From an uncultured Bacilli bacterium (GTDB lineage: Bacteria; Bacillota_I; Bacilli_A; ML615J-28; CAG-313), in assembly GCA_904502205.1 (NCBI GenBank), contig CAJGDR010000028.1:1-11183 (forward strand): a stretch of DNA of 11,183 nucleotides, read 5' to 3'. The first letter of the stretch is position 1. The number at the start of each line of letters is the position of its first letter. Positions 5,723 to 11,183 of this stretch are shown piece after piece. The position numbers and the translations under genes were made by a program. The notes below the pieces were generated by a model. It searched no databases. It saw only the letters and a program-made list of their open reading frames with translations, and was not told the origin of the DNA.

Positions 5723-7837
5723 TTAAGATATTATTTTTTTCGCTTCTAATCGTTCTTTTGCGCGACGTTCACGGTTTGTTTTACATTTTTCGTTACCACA
5801 AACCACTTCATCGTTAACAACAATCATTGGACCTTCGCACACAGGACAAATTTCACCATTTGGAAGTCCTGAATAAGTTGCACGACATTTTGGGAATAAA
5901 CTACATGCATAGAATAATGTTCCTTTATTACGTCCGCGAACATTAATTCTTTCTACTAGTTCGCCTTCTTTACAAAGTGGACATTGATGTCCTGTACGAA
6001 CTGGTTCAACTTTTGGTTTTTTCTTAATAAATTTACAATGTGGATATCCAGAACATGCTGTAAATTCGCCAAATGGTCCACGTCTAATAAATAGTGGTAA
6101 ACCACAATCAGGACAGAATTCATCAGTCATTTTTGGATAAAGCTTAATCATGTTATCTCTAGCATTTTCAATTAAAGGTGCAAATTGATCATAGAAAGCT
6201 TTAATTTCTTCATACCAAACCGCTTGTCCTTCACTTATTGCATCGAGTTTGTTTTCCATTTCAGCAGTATATTTAACATTAATAATTGAATTAAAGAATA
6301 AATCTAATTGTTCACTTGTAAGTCTTCCTTGTTCGCTAGGAACAAAAGAACGTTTGTCCATTGTAACATAACTTCTAATTCTTAATGTTTCCATTGTAAG
6401 AGCATAAGTTGAAGGACGACCGATTCCTAAATCTTCCATTTTCTTAATTAATCTTACTTCTGTATAACGATATGGTGGATTTGTATACTTTTGTTCACTC
6501 TTGATTTCTTCTTTTGATAAAATCTCACCAACTGTAAGTTCAGGAAGACCCGATAATACTTCTTGTTCTTCACCTGTTACTTCATCATACAATCTTTGGA
6601 AACCATCAAATAATACAACTTCTCCACCACAAGCAAATTTATAATCACCAGCTGTTAATAAAACATCTGTATCTTCAACTAATGTATCAGCCATATTTGA
6701 AGCTAATGCACGATTATAAATAATTGAATAAATCTTAAATTCATCATTTGATAAATACTTTTTCATTTTACTAGGAGTTCTATCAAGTGATGTAGGTCTG
6801 ATTGCTTCATGGGCATCTTGAATTCTTTGACCTTTTTTTGTTTTTACTTTGTATCCTTTATAATAGTTTTCACCATAGTTTTTTACAATATATTTCTTTG
6901 CTTCTTTTAAGAAGTCATCAGATAAACGAACAGAGTCCGTACGCATATAAGTAATTAACCCAACACGTTCTTCACCGATATCAATACCTTCATAAAGTTT
7001 TTGTGCAACAAGCATTGTACGTTTAGCATTAAATTTAAATCTCGCACCAGCATCTTGTTGTAGTGTTGATGTAATGAATGGAGCTTTAGCAGCTTTTTTA
7101 CGTTCTTTCTTTTCAACTGATTGAACAACAAAATCTTTATCTTGTAAATAATCAACAACTTTTTGAGCTGTTGTTTCATCATGTAATTCAATCTTACCAT
7201 TTAAATCTTCAACAAGCTTAGTTTTAATAACATTTTCATCTTTTTTTAAGAATGCAAATAAATCCCAATATTCAAGTTTTTCAAATGCTTCAATTTCTTT
7301 TTCACGATCAACAATTAGTTTAAGCGCAACACTTTGTACACGTCCTGCTGATTTAGAACCAATTTTTTGTTGAAGAAGGCTTGATAATCTAAAACCGATG
7401 ATACGGTCAATTATTCTTCTTGATTCTTGTGAATGTACTAAATCCATATTTACTTGTCGTGGATTTTCAATAGCATTTAAAACAGCAGTCTTAGTAATTT
7501 CATTGAAAACTACTCTTGAAAACTTACTTGGATCTTGTTCTAACACTTCTTGTAAGTGCCAACTGATTGCTTCTCCCTCGCGGTCGGGGTCGGTTGCAAG
7601 ATAAATGTGTTCTGCTTCTTCAGCTAAACGTTTAAGTTCATTAACTGTTTCTTGTTTTTCAGATAAGATACTATATTCTGGTTTAAAGTTATTGTTAACA
7701 TCAACACCAAAACCACCTTTACCTTTAATTTTTAAGTCTCTAATATGACCTAAACTAGAAGCAACTTTATAATCACTTCCTAAGTAATGTTCAATTGTTT
7801 TAGATTTTGATGGTGATTCAACTATTAGTAATTTCAT
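5723..7837 (-). CDS. topA: DNA topoisomerase I (type IA)
   Basis: TopA relaxes negative supercoils through a transient 5'-phosphotyrosine break. The 704 residues are full length. The N-terminal Toprim domain shows Glu7 in VESPSK and DPDREGE (83-89). The catalytic Tyr is Y297 in ITYMRTDS (295-302), and DAHEAIRPT (341-349) is the conserved Arg/His block. The C-terminus has three four-Cys zinc-finger units: C575/C578/C595/C601, C619/C622/C645/C651 and C664/C667/C680/C685. The ATG at 7837 has AAGGG as ribosome site. It is a single-gene unit with a promoter at 7871-7899 and, after its stop, the small RNA region. Next to rnhB this fits the general Firmicute neighbourhood, where RNase HII and topoisomerase I both limit R-loops and supercoiling. 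Confidence 0.98.
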   Translation of the reverse strand: MKLLIVESPSKSKTIEHYLGSDYKVASSLGHIRDLKIKGKGGFGVDVNNNFKPEYSILSEKQETVNELKRLAEEAEHIYLATDPDREGEAISWHLQEVLEQDPSKFSRVVFNEITKTAVLNAIENPRQVNMDLVHSQESRRIIDRIIGFRLSSLLQQKIGSKSAGRVQSVALKLIVDREKEIEAFEKLEYWDLFAFLKKDENVIKTKLVEDLNGKIELHDETTAQKVVDYLQDKDFVVQSVEKKERKKAAKAPFITSTLQQDAGARFKFNAKRTMLVAQKLYEGIDIGEERVGLITYMRTDSVRLSDDFLKEAKKYIVKNYGENYYKGYKVKTKKGQRIQDAHEAIRPTSLDRTPSKMKKYLSNDEFKIYSIIYNRALASNMADTLVEDTDVLLTAGDYKFACGGEVVLFDGFQRLYDEVTGEEQEVLSGLPELTVGEILSKEEIKSEQKYTNPPYRYTEVRLIKKMEDLGIGRPSTYALTMETLRIRSYVTMDKRSFVPSEQGRLTSEQLDLFFNSIINVKYTAEMENKLDAISEGQAVWYEEIKAFYDQFAPLIENARDNMIKLYPKMTDEFCPDCGLPLFIRRGPFGEFTACSGYPHCKFIKKKPKVEPVRTGHQCPLCKEGELVERINVRGRNKGTLFYACSLFPKCRATYSGLPNGEICPVCEGPMIVVNDEVVCGNEKCKTNRERRAKERLEAKKIIS

Positions 7838-7870
7838 ATAAACATCCCTTTTCCATTAGTCTTGTCCTTT

Positions 7871-7899
7871 ATTTTAACAAACAAATTTTAAATTGTAAA
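7871..7899 (-). promoter_or_regulatory. Promoter of topA (extended -10)
   Basis: On the minus strand: TTTACA (7899-7894), 17-bp spacer, TAAAAT (7876-7871) preceded by the extended element TGT. The start would be near 7864, giving a leader of about 27 bases. A further TATAAT at 7974-7969 has only a T-rich -35 and is not counted. Confidence 0.7.
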
Positions 7900-7905
7900 G
7901 TAAAT

Positions 7906-7921
7906 TGATTTTATAAAATCA
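7906..7921. repeat. 16-bp perfect palindrome just upstream of the topA -35 box
   Basis: TGATTTTATAAAATCA, six bases upstream of the topA -35. It could be an operator for topA or a chance AT-rich palindrome. It is followed on the plus strand by a T-run, but the stem is AT-only with almost no loop, so it is not called a terminator. Confidence 0.4.
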
Positions 7922-7992
7922 TTTTTTTCTTAATATCTTTATATTTATATTATTAGTATTATTTAAATATTATACTAAAAAACTGTTTATAT

Positions 7993-8020
7993 AAAAAAGG
8001 TTAGATCAATATCTAACCTT
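7993..8020 (-). terminator. Intrinsic terminator after rnhB
   Basis: A perfect 10-bp stem AAGGTTAGAT / ATCTAACCTT (7997-8006 with 8011-8020), loop of four, followed on the minus strand by a six-base T-run and then ATATAAA. It lies 17 bases after the rnhB stop and closes the ftsK-lepB-rbgA-rnhB unit before the topA promoter. Confidence 0.9.
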
Positions 8021-8037
8021 AATTTTCAAATATATAA

Positions 8038-8667
8038 TTAACTTTTATTAGTAAGTTCTAAGCAAGCTCTTACTGGTTCATAAGTTAAACGATGATGTTT
8101 AGTTACCCCAAGTACAGATAATTGTTTTTTATGAAAAGGAGTTGGATATCCTTTATTCTTTTCCCAATCATAACCAGGATATTCTTTGGCAAGTTCAGTC
8201 ATCAAATCATCCCTTATGACTTTCGCAACAATACTCGCACATCCAATGGTATAACTTCTTTCATCACCTTTGATTATACTTTCATATGGGATTTCAGTAT
8301 GGATCTTCATCGCATCCGTAAGAATATAATCTGGTTTTATATGAAGTTTTTTAAGTGCTTCTTCCATAGCTTTTCTTGATGCTTCTAAAATATTAATTCG
8401 ATCAATTTCTTCATTGCTAATTGCAACAACAGCATAACTAATTGCTTCTTGCAAGATTTTTTCTTTTAAGATTCTTCTTGTTTTATCGGTTAATTTTTTA
8501 GAGTCAGTTACACCTTCAATATTACTATCATTTGGCATAATAATAGCACAAGCATAAACAGGACCAGCAATACATCCTCTTCCAACTTCATCACAACCAG
8601 CTATATAATTAAAGCCTTCACTGTTTAATCTTTTTTCAAATTCACGATTGTCCATATTAAAACTCAT
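8038..8667 (-). CDS. rnhB: Ribonuclease HII
   Basis: RNase HII cuts RNA in RNA-DNA hybrids and removes single ribonucleotides from DNA. The 209 residues match the family's size. The acidic active site is visible as D26-E27 in GCDEVGRGCIAGPV, D118 in LTDAMKI and D153 in SIVAKVIRDD, with the GRG motif (29-31) that recognises the RNA-DNA junction. The C-terminal KNKGYPTPFHKK and TKHHRLTYEPV blocks are also typical. The ATG at 8667 overlaps the end of rbgA by 11 bases; a second ATG four codons later (8655), just after the rbgA stop, is also possible. Neither has a strong ribosome site, so translation is probably coupled to rbgA. It is the last gene of its unit. Confidence 0.96.
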   Translation of the reverse strand: MSFNMDNREFEKRLNSEGFNYIAGCDEVGRGCIAGPVYACAIIMPNDSNIEGVTDSKKLTDKTRRILKEKILQEAISYAVVAISNEEIDRINILEASRKAMEEALKKLHIKPDYILTDAMKIHTEIPYESIIKGDERSYTIGCASIVAKVIRDDLMTELAKEYPGYDWEKNKGYPTPFHKKQLSVLGVTKHHRLTYEPVRACLELTNKS

Positions 8668-9484
8668 CTAATGTAATTTGTCCTAAATAACCATTTCTTA
8701 AATCATTTAGAATTAACATACATATTCTATTATAATCTATTTCATTATTTGTATAAAGTTTTTTTGCCTTTCCAACTTTTAACAAATAATCACTTTCTTC
8801 TTCACTTACTTCATAACGCTTTTGTAATGAACCAGGATACTTTTTCTTTAAAAGATCAATTCCATAATTTAAGACATCTTCTAAAGGTAAAATATTGTCT
8901 TTGATTGCACCTGATAAAGCTAAATTAAAGCCAACTTCTGGATTTTCAAATTTAGGCCAAAGTACACCTGGTGTATCTAGAAGTTCAAGATCTTGATTTA
9001 ACTTAATCCATTGTTGTGTTTTTGTAACACCTGGTTTATCCCCAACAGATGCAATTTTTTTACCAGCTAAATTATTAATAAGCGTTGATTTACCAACGTT
9101 TGGAATACCAACAACCATCGCTTTTAAAGCTTTTGGTCTAATGCCTTTTAAGGCATCTTTTTTACGTTTTTCTTCCATTAATTTAATAACAGCTTTCATT
9201 ACTATTTTAGAAGCATCATTTGCTTTAGCATTGACACTAACAGCAATATTACCATCTTTAGAATAGTAATCACACCATTTTTGTGTATCAACTGGATCAG
9301 CTTTATCTTTTTTTGTTAATACATATAATATTTTTTTGTTTTGAAATTTTCGATAAACTTCTGGATTAAATGAAGATTTAGGTACTCTTGCATCTAGCAG
9401 TACAATTACTAAATCAACAAATTTTAATTTTTCATCCATTTCTCTAAATGCCTTAGCCATATGGCCAGGGTACCATTGAATCAT
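8657..9484 (-). CDS. rbgA: Ribosome biogenesis GTPase RbgA (YlqF)
   Basis: RbgA is a circularly permuted GTPase needed for late assembly of the large ribosomal subunit in B. subtilis. The 275 residues are normal length. The permuted order of motifs is plain: G4 TKKD (57-60) and G5-like SVNAK (83-87) come first, then P-loop GIPNVGKST (126-134), G2 PGVTKTQQW (151-159) and G3 DTPG (170-173). The start MIQWYPGHMAKA is the family's hallmark. The C-terminal helical domain (about 200-275) is present. A strong AGGAGG overlaps the lepB stop region and lies at good spacing from the ATG. It is third in the ftsK-lepB-rbgA-rnhB run; the lepB-rbgA-rnhB order is known from other Gram-positives, often beside rplS. 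Confidence 0.97.
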   Translation of the reverse strand: MIQWYPGHMAKAFREMDEKLKFVDLVIVLLDARVPKSSFNPEVYRKFQNKKILYVLTKKDKADPVDTQKWCDYYSKDGNIAVSVNAKANDASKIVMKAVIKLMEEKRKKDALKGIRPKALKAMVVGIPNVGKSTLINNLAGKKIASVGDKPGVTKTQQWIKLNQDLELLDTPGVLWPKFENPEVGFNLALSGAIKDNILPLEDVLNYGIDLLKKKYPGSLQKRYEVSEEESDYLLKVGKAKKLYTNNEIDYNRICMLILNDLRNGYLGQITLDEF

Positions 9485-9493
9485 ATTTTCCTC

Positions 9494-10570
9494 CTATTGA
9501 ACTTTTTCAAATTTTAAAAAGTTTGTCATTCGATATTTAATTATTCCAATTATATCTTCTTCTTTTACTAGTCCCATTTTTCTACTGTCAACAGAATTAG
9601 TTCTGTTATCACCAAGAACAAAATAGAAACCTTCAGGAATTACAAATTGACCAGATCCATTATCAACACATCTTTCTGCACTAATATCACAAACGTGTTT
9701 CCAACTGAATGGGTAACTACTTGATAATGATTCATAATAAGTGTTATGAATATCACCATTGAAGAATGTTTCTTCTACTCTTTGACCATTTACAAAAAGA
9801 TATGTTACTCCACCAATTTCTTTATAATCGATATAATCACCTGGCATACCAATAATTCTTTTTACATATAGTGTTTCATAATTGTTATTATTATAAATTG
9901 TTTGTAAATTTTGGTAATAAGATACTTTAACATCAATTACAACAATATCAAATCTTTCATATGTGTTATCATAAGTTAATACTAATTGTTCATCAGGATA
10001 TAATGTTGGAGCCATTGAAGTACCATCAACAACTGTAATTGTAAAAACAAAACTAAATAAGAATGATGATATCGCAACACATATAGGAACAATTACAACC
10101 CATTCTAATAATTCAATTACTGTTTTTAAACTTTTTGTTGAAAGTTTAATTACAAATTTAAATTTAGATAAAAATAACAAAACTAAACCAGTTGCGGAAA
10201 TAATACTTGAAGCAAGCATAACATATTTTATATATGCAAACATTCCATTAGTTTGAACTTCTGCATTATCTTGTAAGTTTTTAAATGGATCAAATATTTT
10301 ACAAATATAATATATGATTGTTGCAGTACAAAAACTAATTAATAGTTTTAATAGTCTCTGATATGCTTTCTTTTTAATTTCTAAATTTTCTTTTGCGATT
10401 TGTTCAATTGGATCGATTGTTTGTTCAGGATTTAAAGACTCGTCTTGAACATCATTGGAAGCTTCATCATCGACTACAGTTTCATCGTTTGGAATATCTT
10501 CTACTTTAGTTTCTTCAACTTGTGGAGCTAATTCAGTTTGATTTTCTAATAATTCTTTTTCTGGAGTCAT
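9494..10570 (-). CDS. lepB: Signal peptidase I with an acidic N-terminal extension
   Basis: Type I signal peptidase removes signal peptides from exported proteins on the outer face of the membrane. The catalytic core is complete: Ser185 in GTSMAPTL (183-190), Lys237 in YVKRIIGMPGD (235-245) and the GDNRTNSVDSR box (320-330). At 358 residues it is about twice the length of typical Gram-positive enzymes. The first 60 residues are acidic and low in complexity, probably disordered and cytosolic. Three hydrophobic segments follow (about 74-92, 112-135 and 153-180), where one is usual; only the last leads straight into the catalytic domain. Cys294 and Cys301 lie in an insert before the last box. 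The ATG has AGGTG upstream and lies 10 bases after ftsK; rbgA follows after nine bases. Confidence 0.95.
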   Translation of the reverse strand: MTPEKELLENQTELAPQVEETKVEDIPNDETVVDDEASNDVQDESLNPEQTIDPIEQIAKENLEIKKKAYQRLLKLLISFCTATIIYYICKIFDPFKNLQDNAEVQTNGMFAYIKYVMLASSIISATGLVLLFLSKFKFVIKLSTKSLKTVIELLEWVVIVPICVAISSFLFSFVFTITVVDGTSMAPTLYPDEQLVLTYDNTYERFDIVVIDVKVSYYQNLQTIYNNNNYETLYVKRIIGMPGDYIDYKEIGGVTYLFVNGQRVEETFFNGDIHNTYYESLSSSYPFSWKHVCDISAERCVDNGSGQFVIPEGFYFVLGDNRTNSVDSRKMGLVKEEDIIGIIKYRMTNFLKFEKVQ

Positions 10571-10580
10571 AATTCACCTA

Positions 10581-11183
10581 TTAATTTTCATCAAGAATGC
10601 GGAACAATTCTTCTTCTGTTACTAATACTTCTCTTGGTTTACCTTTGATTGTTCCTGACATAATACCAAGTCTTTCCATTTTTAATAAAAGACGATTGGC
10701 TCTATTAAATGAAATGTTAAAGATTTGCATTAAACGGTTACTTGAACCAACATTATTACGAACAGCATAAATTGCTACTTCTTCAAATATTTCATCTTCT
10801 TCATCATCAGCATCTAATGTTTCGGCTTTTGCTTGAATCTCATTTTCATCAACAAGATATGTTATTTCATTATGTCTACTTAAGTAATCAACAATGTCAC
10901 CAATTTCTTCTTCAGTAACGTATGCACCTTGAATACGTTCTTCTCCTTGTTCATTGCTATATAACATATCACCCATACCAAGTAGTTTTTCAGCACCACC
11001 ATGGTCTAAGATAGTTGATGAGTCAACAGCTGATGTAACTTTAAATGCAATACGTGTAGGAATGTTATTTTTCATTGTTCCTTTAATAACATCTGTTGAT
11101 GGACGTTGTGTAGCAACAATAATGTGAATACCTGCAGCACGAGCTTTAGCACCAATACGATGAATATAATCTTCAACATCAGC
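10581..11183 (-). CDS. ftsK: DNA translocase FtsK/SpoIIIE, C-terminal part
   Basis: The frame enters at the right edge with no start, leaving the last 200 residues of a protein usually 700-900 long. FtsK/SpoIIIE pumps chromosomal DNA through the division septum. Seen here are the end of the RecA-like motor (KARAAGIHIIVATQRPSTDV, 13-32; IPTRIAFKV, 41-49; LLGMGDMLY, 67-75), the IQGAYVTEEEI linker (84-94), an acidic stretch (about 123-135) and the DNA-reading winged-helix gamma domain (about 133-200) with FNISFNRANRLLLKMERLGI and KGKPREVLV. The internal Met at 11075 is not the start, because the reading frame with conserved motor motifs continues upstream. It is followed 10 bases later by lepB, suggesting one message. 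Walker A and B motifs lie outside the window. Confidence 0.96.
   Translation of the reverse strand, partial: ADVEDYIHRIGAKARAAGIHIIVATQRPSTDVIKGTMKNNIPTRIAFKVTSAVDSSTILDHGGAEKLLGMGDMLYSNEQGEERIQGAYVTEEEIGDIVDYLSRHNEITYLVDENEIQAKAETLDADDEEDEIFEEVAIYAVRNNVGSSNRLMQIFNISFNRANRLLLKMERLGIMSGTIKGKPREVLVTEEELFRILDEN

Noticed and set aside
6955..7604. Short extra frames inside topA on both strands
   Set aside because: The lysine/leucine-rich and cysteine-rich translations are shifted readings of topA, which is intact.
7969..7997. Second topA promoter with TATAAT at 7974-7969
   Set aside because: The matching -35 position is a T-run belonging to the rnhB terminator, and the region is so AT-rich that a chance TATAAT is expected.
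8122..8379. Plus-strand frame opposite rnhB
   Set aside because: It is an antisense shadow of RNase HII with low-complexity Phe/Ile-rich translation and no start signal.
10581..11075. A separate 164-residue protein starting at Met 11075
   Set aside because: The same frame continues upstream to the window edge with clear FtsK motor sequence (IVATQRPS), so this is only the tail of FtsK.
1..11183. CRISPR array, insertion sequence, prophage, toxin-antitoxin or defence genes
   Set aside because: No spaced repeats, terminal inverted repeats, transposase or integrase motifs are seen; nearly all the sequence is accounted for by housekeeping genes.

Overview
The window is compact, AT-rich bacterial housekeeping DNA. 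It has AGGAGG-type ribosome sites and strong sigma-A-like promoters (TTGACA/TTTACA, 17-bp spacer, TATAAT). The gene neighbourhoods (ftsY-ylxM-ffh; lepB-rbgA-rnhB; ruvB-queA) point to a low-GC Firmicute or Mollicutes-related member of the Bacilli. UGA is a normal stop here: ylxM ends in TGA and tryptophans are TGG, so this is not a code-4 Mycoplasma/Spiroplasma. The exact lineage cannot be fixed from the sequence alone. All genes are on the minus strand except ruvA.

Layout, left to right. (1) 1-1589: ruvB and then queA (cut by the window edge) form a minus-strand unit with its own promoter. (2) 1590-1729: a short divergent promoter region. (3) 1730-2293: ruvA on the plus strand, facing away from ruvB, which is an unusual split of the normal ruvAB pair. 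(4) 2297-2327: a terminator that can work in both directions, between convergent ruvA and the SRP operon. (5) 2367-5503, minus: ftsY, ylxM, ffh and a small single-pass membrane protein, tightly packed with overlapping or adjacent ends, behind a clear promoter at 5531-5559. (6) 5504-5722: an intergenic region with a consensus promoter about 90 bp ahead of a strong intrinsic terminator and no gene of normal size between them. I read it as an undescribed small RNA gene. (7) 5723-7837, minus: topA with its own promoter. (8) 8038-11183, minus: the 3' end of ftsK/spoIIIE, then lepB, rbgA and rnhB, closed by a terminator at 7993-8020.

Functionally, the window joins chromosome handling (FtsK translocase, TopA, RuvAB branch migration, RNase HII) with membrane targeting and export (FtsY, YlxM, Ffh, signal peptidase I), large-subunit ribosome assembly (RbgA) and tRNA queuosine modification (QueA). 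There are no signs of mobile elements, CRISPR arrays, phage genes or defence genes. The points most worth following up are the candidate small RNA at about 5570-5659, the divergent ruvA/ruvB arrangement, and the unrecognised membrane protein translationally coupled to ffh.
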